In this document: piece after piece, positions 29,706 through 39,405 of the stretch
Layout: each line of letters begins with the position of its first letter
Position numbering within the stretch: the first letter of the stretch is position 1
NCBI GenBank assembly: GCA_016871855.1
Contig: VHBQ01000019.1
Coordinates: 1 to 44,052 of the forward strand
DNA length: 44,052 bases
Direction: 5' to 3'
From: Gemmatimonadota bacterium
GTDB lineage: Bacteria > Gemmatimonadota > Gemmatimonadetes > Gemmatimonadales > Gemmatimonadaceae
Notes under the pieces: generated by a model
The model's input: the letters and a program-made list of their open reading frames with translations, nothing else
The model's database searches: none
What the model was told of the DNA's origin: nothing
Program-made: the position numbers and the translations under genes

Positions 29706-30444
29706 CGCCCTCCTCGACGGACTGGACGCGTCGGCCCTCGCTGCGCGGCTCGGCCTGCCGTCGTGCGAGCTCCACGACACGGCCGGTTCGACGATGGATC
29801 TCGCGCACGCCGCGGCGGGGCGCGGGGCGCCGGCCGGCTATCTGGTCTTGGCGAATGCGCAGGAAGCAGGGCGGGGGCGAGGAGGACGTCGGTGGTCGTC
29901 GCCGCCCGGTGGTGGGCTTTGGATGACGCTCCTCGAGCGGCCGCGCACGCCGTCAGGCTTGGATGTCTTGTCGTTGCGCGTCGGACTGCACATGGCCGAG
30001 GCGCTCGACGCGCTCGCCGGCGACGGCGTGCGTCTCAAGTGGCCCAACGACCTCCAGGTGAACGGCCGCAAGCTCGCCGGCATCCTGATTGAGGCGCGCT
30101 GGCGCGACCAGCGGGTGGAATGGGTGGCCATCGGCGTCGGACTCAACGTCGTGCCGCCTACCGACCCACCCGACGCGACCGGCCTGCGCGCGGGCGCCAC
30201 GCGGCTCGAAGCGCTTGAGCGCGTTCTGCCGGCATTGCGCGCGGGCGCGGCCGTTGAGGGCCCCTTCACCCCGGCCGAACTCGCCCGATTCGCCCGGCGC
30301 GACGCCGCCGTCGGCCGGCGGATCACCGCGCCGGCCGCGGGGGTTGTGGCGGGGGTGGGGGCATCGGGTGAATTGTTGGTGGAGACCCCGACGGGTCGAA
30401 CGGCGTGCCGCGCCGGGTCGCTCGTCTTCGCGGAGGATCGCTGA
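29698..30444 (+). CDS. birA: Biotin--[acetyl-CoA-carboxylase] ligase
   Basis: The enzyme attaches biotin to the carrier domain of acetyl-CoA carboxylase. The 248-residue product has the biotinyl-AMP loop GRGRGGRRWSSPPGGGLWMT, then LKWPNDLQVNGRKLAGIL and WVAIGVGLNV, with a small C-terminal SH3-like domain. No N-terminal DNA-binding domain is present, so it cannot repress biotin genes as E. coli BirA does. Start is GTG at 29698, overlapping uppP. The stop shares one base with the coaX start. The birA-coaX pair is widespread in bacteria. Confidence 0.94.
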   Translation: MADALLDGLDASALAARLGLPSCELHDTAGSTMDLAHAAAGRGAPAGYLVLANAQEAGRGRGGRRWSSPPGGGLWMTLLERPRTPSGLDVLSLRVGLHMAEALDALAGDGVRLKWPNDLQVNGRKLAGILIEARWRDQRVEWVAIGVGLNVVPPTDPPDATGLRAGATRLEALERVLPALRAGAAVEGPFTPAELARFARRDAAVGRRITAPAAGVVAGVGASGELLVETPTGRTACRAGSLVFAEDR

Positions 30445-31214
30445 TGCTGCTCGTCTTCGACGTCGGAAACACCGAGACCACCATTGGCCTCTGCGATGGC
30501 GAGGAGGTCGCGCTGCGCTGGCGCGTCACCACCGACGCCAGCCGCACGCCCGATGAAGTCCATCTTCTGGTGCGCGCCCTGCTCGACACCGCGTCGATCA
30601 AGTCGACGCATATGAAAGGAGCCGCCATCGGGTCCGTCGTTCCCGCGGTGACCGGGCCGCTAGCCGAGGCCTGCGAGCGACTGGTGGGCGCGCCGGCGGT
30701 GGTGGTCGATGCCCGGTCGAAGCTCCCCATCAAGCTCGACGTGGACGAGCCGCTCACGGTGGGCGCTGACCGCCTGATCAACACGCTGGCGGCCAGCCGC
30801 ATCCATCAGTGCGACTGCATCGTGGTCGATCTGGGCACCGCCACGACCTTCGACTGCATCACCGCCGACGGCACGTTCATCGGCGGCGTGATTGCGCCGG
30901 GGGTGCAGATGTCGGCAGAGTCGCTCTTTCGGAAGACGGCCAAGCTCTCCGCCACGGAACTCGTTGCGCCCACGCGGGTGATCGGCCGTCGGACGGAGGA
31001 GTGCATCCGCTCGGGCGTGGTGCTTGGGGCGGCCGAGGCGATCGAGGGGATCGTGCGCCGGATCAAGGGCGAGTGGCCGCGTCCCAAGGCGCCGCTGGTC
31101 ATCGCCACCGGCGGCCTGGCCGCGGCGTTCAAGCCGCTGTGCGAGAGCTTTGACGTCGTTGAGCCGGACTTGACCCTGCGCGGCCTTGCGATGGCGTACG
31201 AGCTGCTCGGATAA
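30444..31214 (+). CDS. coaX: Type III pantothenate kinase
   Basis: CoaX phosphorylates pantothenate, the first step of coenzyme A synthesis. The 256-residue product has the ASKHA-fold motifs DVGNTETTIGL at 6-16, GADRLINTLAA and VVDLGTATTFDCI, and ends GLAMAYELLG. Start ATG in TGATG overlaps birA by one base. It is the last gene of the mutL operon and is closed by a clear terminator. Confidence 0.95.
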   Translation: MLLVFDVGNTETTIGLCDGEEVALRWRVTTDASRTPDEVHLLVRALLDTASIKSTHMKGAAIGSVVPAVTGPLAEACERLVGAPAVVVDARSKLPIKLDVDEPLTVGADRLINTLAASRIHQCDCIVVDLGTATTFDCITADGTFIGGVIAPGVQMSAESLFRKTAKLSATELVAPTRVIGRRTEECIRSGVVLGAAEAIEGIVRRIKGEWPRPKAPLVIATGGLAAAFKPLCESFDVVEPDLTLRGLAMAYELLG

Positions 31215-31237
31215 CCGGGCGCAGGAATGACAGTGGA

Positions 31238-31275
31238 AGAGGGCCGACCTGACAGTCGGCCCTCTGCAATTTTGG
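31238..31275 (+). terminator. Intrinsic terminator after coaX
   Basis: A perfect 11-bp stem (31238-31248 with 31255-31265, core AGAGGGCCGAC) with a 6-base loop, followed by GCAATTTTGG. It separates the long mutL-coaX unit from the chaperonin promoter. Confidence 0.85.
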
Positions 31276-31333
31276 CAGTTCTAAGCCGTTGAATTGCTTA
31301 TTCTTACACCATTCCTGTCCGAAAACCGTACCC

Positions 31334-31361
31334 TTGCCTTGGCACGGTTCTCGCATATCTT
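31334..31361 (+). promoter_or_regulatory. Likely groESL promoter
   Basis: TTGCCT (31334-31339), a 16-base spacer and TATCTT (31356-31361), with the CIRCE operator 11 bases downstream, a position where bound HrcA would block the start of transcription. Confidence 0.5.
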
Positions 31362-31372
31362 TCTGCCAGTTG

Positions 31373-31399
31373 TTAGCACTCGAATGTGGTGAGTGCCAA
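31373..31399 (+). promoter_or_regulatory. CIRCE operator for HrcA
   Basis: TTAGCACTC, nine bases, then GAGTGCCAA, against the consensus TTAGCACTC-N9-GAGTGCTAA: 17 of 18 bases match. HrcA binds CIRCE and releases it when GroEL is occupied by unfolded proteins. hrcA is not in the window. Confidence 0.95.
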
Positions 31400-31447
31400 C
31401 TAAGACCGACATCACAAATTCACCCCCAAGCACGAGGAGTTCCGAAC

Positions 31448-33417
<1,970 letters not shown>

Positions 33418-33580
33418 GATTCAGGACTTGGATCGCGGATTCCGATTCGGGATCTCGATTCAGGACTGCGATCAACGATGGGGCCGGGCATTCGCCCGGC
33501 CCCATTCATTTTCCCCCGCCCCCTGCACCCCACTCTGCTCCCTTCACCCTGCACCCCACTCTGCTCCCTGCTCCCTGCAC
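33418..33580. repeat. Family E and family D repeats around the groEL terminator
   Basis: From the groEL stop codon to about 33477 the sequence is family E (ATTCAGGACTTGGATCGCGG, then GATTCGGGATCTCGATTCAGGACT). A hairpin follows, then family D from 33515 to the stop codon of the convergent MBL-fold gene: CCCTGCACCCCACTCTG twice (33521-33537 and 33547-33563) and GCTCCCTG units. The gap is fully occupied by two different repeat families, one on each side of the terminator. Confidence 0.88.
33478..33512 (+). terminator. Terminator of groESL
   Basis: A perfect 12-bp stem (33478-33489 with 33494-33505, core ATGGGGCCGGGC) with a 4-base loop, followed by TCATTTT. Confidence 0.88.
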
Positions 33581-34375
33581 CTAGAGCGCCAGTTCGAACT
33601 GTGACTGCGCCCCGCGCGGATGGGTGACCGCGTCCTGACTGGCACACCCCAGCGTCCCCTTGAAGCTCGTCTTCTTCAGCGCCTCGCGCGCCGCCAGCAG
33701 CGCCACTGCCGGCTCGTTGTTCTGCTGGCTCAAGTGCGCGAGCAGCACGTGCCGCAGCCCCTTGTGCGCCGCGTGCTGCAGCAACGCGCCTGTCTGGCGG
33801 TTGCTCAGGTGTCCGGTGTCGCAGGCGATGCGCTGCTGCAGGAAGGGCGGGTACGGCCCGTTCCGCAGCATCTCCTCGTCGTGGTTGCTCTCGAAGACCA
33901 GCACGTCGAGCCGCTCGAAAGCGGCGGCGAGTTCCTCGGGAACGTGCCCCAGGTCGGTGGCGACTCCCACACGCGCGCCGCTCCGCTGCGCCGTGATCAG
34001 CACCGCCGCTGGCTGCGCCGCGTCGTGCGGCACCCGCACGAGTTCCACCGTGCAGTCGCCGAAGCTCCGCGCCTTGCCGTACGCCATCGCGTGCAGACGC
34101 TCTTGCGGAACATCGCGGATTCCGTTCAGCGTGCCGCGCGTCGCGTAGACGGGCCACTCCCACTTGGCCACGGCCTGCGCGATCCCCTTCACATGGTCAA
34201 TGTGCTCGTGCGTGACGACGAGCGCGGTGATCGCCTGAGGCGCCACGCCGGCGTCGGCGAGCCGCTTGGCGAGGATGCGCGGCCCGAGCCCATTGTCCAC
34301 GAGAAGCCGCGTGTCGCCGAACTCGACCAGCGTCGCGTTCGCCTTGCTCCCGCTGGCGAGGGTGCAGATCCTCAC
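33581..34375 (-). CDS. MBL-fold metallohydrolase, YycJ/WalJ-like
   Basis: The 264-residue product starts MRICTLASGSKANATLVEFG and has the metal motif THEHIDH, DLGHVPEE and the late ligand motif ESNHDEEML, with HLSNRQTG, matching the YycJ group. YycJ proteins are cytoplasmic hydrolases proposed to act on nucleic acid; in Bacillus a homologue has been linked to mismatch repair as an exonuclease-type factor. The tail (FKGTLGCASQDAVTHPRG) is shorter than in some homologues. Its stop codon touches the family D repeat. It follows manC on the minus strand with a 40-base gap, so it may be the last gene of that operon. Confidence 0.85.
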   Translation of the reverse strand: MRICTLASGSKANATLVEFGDTRLLVDNGLGPRILAKRLADAGVAPQAITALVVTHEHIDHVKGIAQAVAKWEWPVYATRGTLNGIRDVPQERLHAMAYGKARSFGDCTVELVRVPHDAAQPAAVLITAQRSGARVGVATDLGHVPEELAAAFERLDVLVFESNHDEEMLRNGPYPPFLQQRIACDTGHLSNRQTGALLQHAAHKGLRHVLLAHLSQQNNEPAVALLAAREALKKTSFKGTLGCASQDAVTHPRGAQSQFELAL

Positions 34376-34415
34376 GGCGTCAGCGCGGTGTTCGCGTCAG
34401 GCCAGGCCCGGCTAC

Positions 34416-35483
34416 TCACCGCCGGTCCCGCAGTTCCGGCGGGAGCTGCTCCAGCAACGGCTTGAGGTTGCGCGCCTTCTCCTCGGTCGTGATCAGCACC
34501 ACGCCCTCGTGCTCCACCACCACGAGGTCGTGCGCGCCAAAGAGCACGACGGTCGAGCCGCTGGCGTACACCACGTTGCCCGACGACTCGCGCAGGTGCA
34601 CGCGCCCGTGCGAGACGTTGCCGTCGGCGTCGCGCACGCGCACGCCGCGCAGCGCCGACCAGGTGCCGACGTCGTTCCAGCCAAAGCTCCCCGGCAGGAC
34701 GTACACGCGGTCGCTGCGCTCGAGCACCCCAATGTCCACGGCGATGGGCTCACGCACGCCGCCGAAGAAGCGCGCGGCGTCGTCGCCCGCCGCGGCCAGC
34801 GGCTCGGCCACGACCGGGCAGTGGCGGCGCAGTTCGGACAGGAAGACGCCCACCGGCCAGGCGAAGATCCCCGAGTTCCACAGCGCGCCGGCCTTCACCA
34901 GCGCCTCGGCCTTCTCCTGCTTGGGCTTCTCAGCAAAGCGCGCGACGCGCCGCGCCGGACCGTCCGTGGCCTCGCCGACCTCGATGTAGCCGAGCCCCGT
35001 GTCGGCGTGCGTCGGCACGATGCCGACGGTCACGAGCCCCTGCGTGCGCACTGCCTCCGCGGCGGCGAGACGCAGCGCGTCCTGGAATGCGGCGACGTCG
35101 CCGATCGCCCAGTCGGCGTGCACCGACACCATGATCGCGTCGGGGCCCGCCAGCGCCTGGATGCGGTGCGCAGCCCACGCCAGCGCGGCCGCCGTGCCCG
35201 CCGGTCGCGGCTCAGCGATTACATGCGTCGCGGGGAGTTCGGGGGCGAGGGTGCGCACCCCGTCGGCAAGCTCCGCGTTGGTCAGCACCATAGTGCGTGC
35301 GGCCGGCGCCACTGGCGCCAGTCGGCCGAGCGCGTCGCGCAGCATCGGCTGGTCGGTGATCAACGGGAGAAACTGCTTGGGGCGTTGGGGCGTGCTGAGC
35401 GGCCAGAAACGCGAACCGACGCCGCCGGCGAGGATCACGATCCAAGTGGCGGCGGAGGTGTCGTTCGGGGCGTGCGTCGTCAT
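34416..35483 (-). CDS. manC: Mannose-1-phosphate guanylyltransferase
   Basis: The enzyme makes GDP-mannose for polysaccharides or protein glycosylation. The 355-residue product has the nucleotide loop ILAGGVGSRFWPLSTPQRPKQFL, then WNSGIFAWPV and GSFGWNDVGTWSAL. Only the guanylyltransferase domain is present, without the C-terminal isomerase of two-domain enzymes. Start ATG overlaps the stop of the response regulator gene (ATGA), an unusual coupling of signalling and sugar-nucleotide synthesis. Confidence 0.93.
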   Translation of the reverse strand: MTTHAPNDTSAATWIVILAGGVGSRFWPLSTPQRPKQFLPLITDQPMLRDALGRLAPVAPAARTMVLTNAELADGVRTLAPELPATHVIAEPRPAGTAAALAWAAHRIQALAGPDAIMVSVHADWAIGDVAAFQDALRLAAAEAVRTQGLVTVGIVPTHADTGLGYIEVGEATDGPARRVARFAEKPKQEKAEALVKAGALWNSGIFAWPVGVFLSELRRHCPVVAEPLAAAGDDAARFFGGVREPIAVDIGVLERSDRVYVLPGSFGWNDVGTWSALRGVRVRDADGNVSHGRVHLRESSGNVVYASGSTVVLFGAHDLVVVEHEGVVLITTEEKARNLKPLLEQLPPELRDRR

Positions 35484-35884
35484 GCGGAGTGCGAGCCCGT
35501 TTCCGCGCCGTCGTCCATGCCGGTGAGTTCCATCACGCGGGCGAAGAGGCGCTTCGGGCTGAATGGCTTGGTGATGAAGTCGGAGGCGCCGAGCCGCATT
35601 GCCTCATCGTATCGCTGATCTTGGCCCGCCGCCGTCAGGATGACACAGGGCAGGGAGGACCACCGCGGATCGGCGCGCATGCGCTGCAGCACCTCGATCC
35701 CGGTGAGCTGAGGCATCATCAGGTCGAGCAGGACGAGCCGGATGTCGGGATGCGCCTCGAGGGCGGCCAGCGCCTCCACGCCGTCGAAGACGAGCGTCAC
35801 CTGGAACGGCCCCTGCTCGAGCTTCGTCTTGACGATGCGGCCGATGTGTGGCTCGTCATCCGCCACGAGGACGTGGCACGGCAT
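35480..35884 (-). CDS. Single-domain response regulator (receiver only)
   Basis: The 134-residue product is one receiver domain: acidic pair Asp9-Asp10, phosphoacceptor Asp54 in LLDLMMPQ, Thr in ILTAAG and the switch Lys in ITKPFSP. No output domain follows, so it must act by protein contact, as CheY or Spo0F do. The best visible partner is the roadblock protein encoded 11 bases upstream. A histidine kinase is encoded at 38242 on the other strand, but pairing is not shown. Confidence 0.92.
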   Translation of the reverse strand: MPCHVLVADDEPHIGRIVKTKLEQGPFQVTLVFDGVEALAALEAHPDIRLVLLDLMMPQLTGIEVLQRMRADPRWSSLPCVILTAAGQDQRYDEAMRLGASDFITKPFSPKRLFARVMELTGMDDGAETGSHSA

Positions 35885-35895
35885 GCGAGATGCGG

Positions 35896-36249
35896 TCAGA
35901 CGAGGGACGCGATGTTCGCGCGGTTGCGCCGCAATTCGTAGAGCAGCTGCGCGAGGTTCACGCTGGGCGAGGCGTGGACGAGCAGGACGGCGTCCGGCGA
36001 CAGGGAGGCAACCAGCGCAAAGCCGCGTTCGTGCTCAAACACCGCCGTATGCAGCGCTCCCTGCTGGCTGGCGTGCCCGAGTTCCTCGGCGGCGAGCAGG
36101 ATGGGCGGCACGTGGGCGGCCACGCTCTCGCTGTCGATCTGGGGCGCCGCCTGGCCGTCGATCACGAGGCCGTCACGCCCCAGCACCACGGCGGCCTGCA
36201 CGCCCTCCCGCTCCCGAATCGCAGCCACGAGATCGCGAATGGTCGGCAT
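35896..36249 (-). CDS. Roadblock/LC7-domain protein
   Basis: From ATG at 36249, with GGAG close upstream, the product has 117 residues (PTIRDLVAAIREREGVQAAV, VLGRDGLVIDG, HTAVFEHERGFALVASLSPDAVLLVHAS). The alpha/beta pattern and the GRDGLVID motif fit the MglB/roadblock family, whose members dimerise and often act as activating partners of small GTPases. No GTPase is next to it. The frame is open upstream to 36306, but the ATG with a ribosome site fits the family start. It heads the operon roadblock, receiver, manC. Confidence 0.8.
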   Translation of the reverse strand: MPTIRDLVAAIREREGVQAAVVLGRDGLVIDGQAAPQIDSESVAAHVPPILLAAEELGHASQQGALHTAVFEHERGFALVASLSPDAVLLVHASPSVNLAQLLYELRRNRANIASLV

Positions 36250-36349
36250 CGCCCGCTCCGGTGTAGGAAGGTTGCCGAAGTGTACGACAGGACGGGGCGA
36301 AGTCAAGCCGAATTCGCTTCCCCTGCCGACGCGCGTCCGCTACTTTCAC

Positions 36350-36961
36350 ATGATTCCCATGACCGTCATGAATTCGACCCGCCCGCGCGCCCGCCGCGCC
36401 CTGTTCGGCCCCCTCCTTCTGGCCGCCGGGTTGCTCGCGCTTGCCGCCTGCGACGACCCGTTCAAGCTGAAGGCGCAGTACGGCAACGAGTTCTTTGTCT
36501 ACTCCGCCTACGCGATGTCGGGGAGCGGGCCGGCGAACGCGCCTGCCGCGCTTGACTTGCTCGGGCGTGCGCCGGTGCGCGTCGATGGCAACCTCAACTT
36601 CGACATCGCCTTCGACGTGGACCGCGTGACCGGGAAGGTCCTCATCATTCCGCAGAAGCTGGTCGGAACGCCGACCACTGGATCGCGCACCGTGGCGCTC
36701 CAGCGGATGAGCGGGGCCTACGAGTCCGTGCTCCTCGCGCCGGCGAAGAACTGGCAGGCCGACTCGGCCCTGGCAGTCTCGCTGGGCGAGGTCGTCGTGG
36801 TGCGCCTCACGACGATGAGCTGCCTGTACCAGCTGTCCAGCGACATGATGGCGAAGATCGTCGTGGATTCCGTCAAAGCGGGCGGGCTCCTCTTCGGCCG
36901 CGGCGTGCTCAACCCGAACTGCGGCTTCAGGTCCTTCGCAGAAGGCATTCCGGACAAATAG
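36350..36961 (+). CDS. Hypothetical lipoprotein
   Basis: The 203-residue product has a signal peptide with lipobox LALAAC (Cys34 from the first ATG). Three in-frame ATGs lie close together (36350, 36359, 36368); the third gives the most typical signal. The mature part is beta-rich, with YGNEFFVYSAYAMSG, FDIAFDVDRVTGKVLIIPQ and a late Cys pair (SCLYQL and NPNCGF) that may form a disulfide. I recognise no family. TACTTT lies just before the start (36341-36346) and may be a -10 box, which would leave almost no leader. serS starts 2 bases after the stop. Confidence 0.7.
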   Translation: MIPMTVMNSTRPRARRALFGPLLLAAGLLALAACDDPFKLKAQYGNEFFVYSAYAMSGSGPANAPAALDLLGRAPVRVDGNLNFDIAFDVDRVTGKVLIIPQKLVGTPTTGSRTVALQRMSGAYESVLLAPAKNWQADSALAVSLGEVVVVRLTTMSCLYQLSSDMMAKIVVDSVKAGGLLFGRGVLNPNCGFRSFAEGIPDK

Positions 36962-36963
36962 CC

Positions 36964-38238
36964 ATGCACGACATCCGGATGGTGCGTGAACAAGCAGCCG
37001 CGCTGCGCGACGGCATGCGCCGCCGCGGTGCGCTCGACCAGCTGGAGCCGGTGATCGCCCGGCTCGAGGCGCTCGACCGCGAACGTCGCCAGACGATTCA
37101 GACGGTGGAAGAGAAGAAGGCCGCCCGGAACGCGGCGAGCCAAGAGGTCGGCCGGCGGAAGAAGGCGGGCGAGGACGCGAGCGAGCTTCAGGCGCAGACG
37201 CGGACGCTCGGCGAGGAGATCGCCGGCTTGGAGGCCTCGCTCACCGAGACCGAGGCCGCCATCCAGAAGGGCCTCTACGATATCCCGAACGTCACCCTGC
37301 CCACGGTGCCGGCAGGCGACGAGACGCACAACACCGTCGTGCGCAGCTGGGGCACGCCGCGCGCCGCCGACGGCGTGAAGCCGCACTGGGAGGTCGGCGA
37401 AGCGCTCAAGCTGCTCGACCTGCCGCGCGGCGCGAAGATCAGCGGCTCGGGCTTCATTGTCTTCCGCAGCGCCGGCGCGCGATTGGTGCGCGCCCTGATG
37501 AACCTGATGCTCGACCTCCACACCCGTGAGCACGGCTACGAGGAGCTCTGGGTGCCGGTGGTCGTGAACCGCGCGGCCATGACCGGCACGGGGCAGCTTC
37601 CGAAGTTCGAGGAGGACATGTACGCCCTGACCGACGACCAGGGCTTCCTCATCCCGACCGCCGAAGTGCCGGTTACGAACCTCTATGGCGGGGAGATCCT
37701 CGACGCGGCGCAGTTGCCGATGGCGCTCACCGCGTACAGCCCGTGCTTCCGCCGCGAGGCGGGGGCGGCGGGCAAGGATACGCGCGGCCTCCTGCGCGTC
37801 CACGAGTTCGACAAGGTGGAACTCGTGCGCTACTGCCGTCCCGAAGACGGCGCCGCGCAGCTCGAGCTCCTCACCGGCCACGCCGAGGCGGTGCTGCAGA
37901 AGCTGGGCCTGCCGTATCGCGTGGTGCTGCTCGCCGCCGGCGACACGGGCTTCAGCAGCGCGATGACGTACGATCTCGAGGTCTTCGCGCCGGGTGTGGG
38001 GAAGTGGCTCGAGGTTTCGTCCTGCTCGGTCTTCACGGACTACCAAGCCCGCCGCGCCAACATCCGGTTCCGCGCCGCGCCGGGCGAGAAGCCGCAGTTC
38101 GTCTACACGCTCAATGGTTCGGCGCTGGCCTTCCCGCGCGTCATTGCCGCGCTGCTCGAGCACTACCAGCAGCCCGACGGATCGGTCGTGGTGCCCGAGG
38201 CGCTGCGCTCGTACGTCGGCGCCGACTCCCTGCGGTAG
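36964..38238 (+). CDS. serS: Serine--tRNA ligase
   Basis: The enzyme charges tRNA-Ser, including both tRNA-Ser genes in this window and tRNA-Sec if selC is present. The 424-residue product has the N-terminal coiled-coil arm (about 25-105, rich in Glu and Lys) that grips the long variable arm of tRNA-Ser, then class II motifs: TAEVPVTNLYG, FRREAGAAGKDTRGLLRVHEF (motif 2), LEVSSCSVFTDYQARR and the final motif NGSALAFPRVIAALLEHYQ (motif 3). Length is normal. It is translated directly after the lipoprotein gene. Confidence 0.97.
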   Translation: MHDIRMVREQAAALRDGMRRRGALDQLEPVIARLEALDRERRQTIQTVEEKKAARNAASQEVGRRKKAGEDASELQAQTRTLGEEIAGLEASLTETEAAIQKGLYDIPNVTLPTVPAGDETHNTVVRSWGTPRAADGVKPHWEVGEALKLLDLPRGAKISGSGFIVFRSAGARLVRALMNLMLDLHTREHGYEELWVPVVVNRAAMTGTGQLPKFEEDMYALTDDQGFLIPTAEVPVTNLYGGEILDAAQLPMALTAYSPCFRREAGAAGKDTRGLLRVHEFDKVELVRYCRPEDGAAQLELLTGHAEAVLQKLGLPYRVVLLAAGDTGFSSAMTYDLEVFAPGVGKWLEVSSCSVFTDYQARRANIRFRAAPGEKPQFVYTLNGSALAFPRVIAALLEHYQQPDGSVVVPEALRSYVGADSLR

Positions 38239-38241
38239 CGC

Positions 38242-39405
38242 ATGCCTCGCCGGGGGCCGGTGATTCTCGTCGCGCTCGGCCTCCTGGTGCTGTTGGGGTC
38301 GTACGTGTGGTACGCGCAACGCGTCGTGGACGAGCTGCGAAGTGAGTCCGAGCGCACCAGCCGCATGTTCGCGCGGGTGTACGGCGCGCTGGGGGATCCA
38401 AACTCCGACGGCACCGCGGCCCTGCTCGACCTCTCCAAGGAGATTCGCGACCTCGGCGTTCCCGTCATCGTCACGGACGCCGAGGGCCGGCCAACATCGT
38501 TCGCCAACATCCCCGAGTACGGGGACGGCTTCGTCTCGCCGAACGACCCGCGCTATGCCGTGCTGCGCGCGATGCTGCCCGAACTCGATCGGCAGAACCC
38601 GCCGGTTGAGGAGTCCGGGGTGGGGAAGATCCACTTCGGCAACACGCCGCTGGTGCGCGGACTGCGCATCATCCCGTTGCTGCAGGTCGCGATGCTCTCC
38701 CTGCTCATCGTCGCGGGGATCATGGCGCTCGGCGTGCGGGCGCGTGCCGAGCGTGAGCGCGTCTGGGCCGGCATGGCGCGCGAGGCGGCGCATCAGCTGG
38801 GCACGCCGCTCTCCTCGCTCAAGGGATGGCTCGAGCTGCAGGCTGAGCGTGATGCCGACTCCGCCGCCGCCGCGGCGCAGGCGCACATGAACGACGACGT
38901 CGAGCGGCTCGAGCGCGTGGCGCATCGCTTTGAGCGCATCGGTCGGCCGCCCAAGCTCGTCCCCACCGATGTCGGCGACGCGGTAGAGACCGTCGTGGAC
39001 TACTTCCGCGCTCGCGTGCCGACGCTCGCCAACACCGTCGTCGTGAAGTTCGAGCGAGGCGACGGGCCGCTGGAGGTTCCCGCCGATCGCGTCCTGCTGG
39101 AGTGGGCCGTAGAGTCGCTCGTGAAGAACGCCGTGGACGCGCTCGCCGGGCGGGGTGGGACGGTCACGGTGCGCGTGGATCGCGCCGCGGGCAGCGGGGC
39201 GCGCGTGCGCGTCGCCGACGACGGGCCGGGGATTCCGCCCAACCTGCGCCGCAAGATCTTCGCAGCGGGTTTCACGACGAAGGAGCGCGGATGGGGGATT
39301 GGCCTGCCCCTCGCGAAGCGCATCGTCGAGGAGTCGCACAACGGCCGGCTGACGCTGGTCCCGTCCGATCGCGGGGCGGTGTTCGACCTGCATTTCCCGG
39401 GATGA
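38242..39405 (+). CDS. Membrane sensor histidine kinase
   Basis: The 387-residue product has a membrane helix at about 7-24, a sensor region of some 115 residues, a second helix at about 142-165, then the dimerisation helix with REAAHQLGTPLSSLKGWLE (His184) and a HATPase domain with ESLVKNAVDAL, DDGPGIPP and GWGIGLPLAKRI. The H-box AHQLGTPLSS is a variant also seen in kinases of Bacteroidetes and related phyla. No response regulator is next to it; the closest is the receiver-only protein at 35480 on the other strand. It lies 3 bases after serS and overlaps the helicase gene, an odd position for a sensor kinase. Confidence 0.9.
   Translation: MPRRGPVILVALGLLVLLGSYVWYAQRVVDELRSESERTSRMFARVYGALGDPNSDGTAALLDLSKEIRDLGVPVIVTDAEGRPTSFANIPEYGDGFVSPNDPRYAVLRAMLPELDRQNPPVEESGVGKIHFGNTPLVRGLRIIPLLQVAMLSLLIVAGIMALGVRARAERERVWAGMAREAAHQLGTPLSSLKGWLELQAERDADSAAAAAQAHMNDDVERLERVAHRFERIGRPPKLVPTDVGDAVETVVDYFRARVPTLANTVVVKFERGDGPLEVPADRVLLEWAVESLVKNAVDALAGRGGTVTVRVDRAAGSGARVRVADDGPGIPPNLRRKIFAAGFTTKERGWGIGLPLAKRIVEESHNGRLTLVPSDRGAVFDLHFPG

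Noticed and set aside
36718..39393. An 891-residue open frame on the minus strand opposite serS and the histidine kinase
   Set aside because: Shadow of two well-supported genes; His/Arg-rich composition typical of the reverse complement of GC-rich codons.
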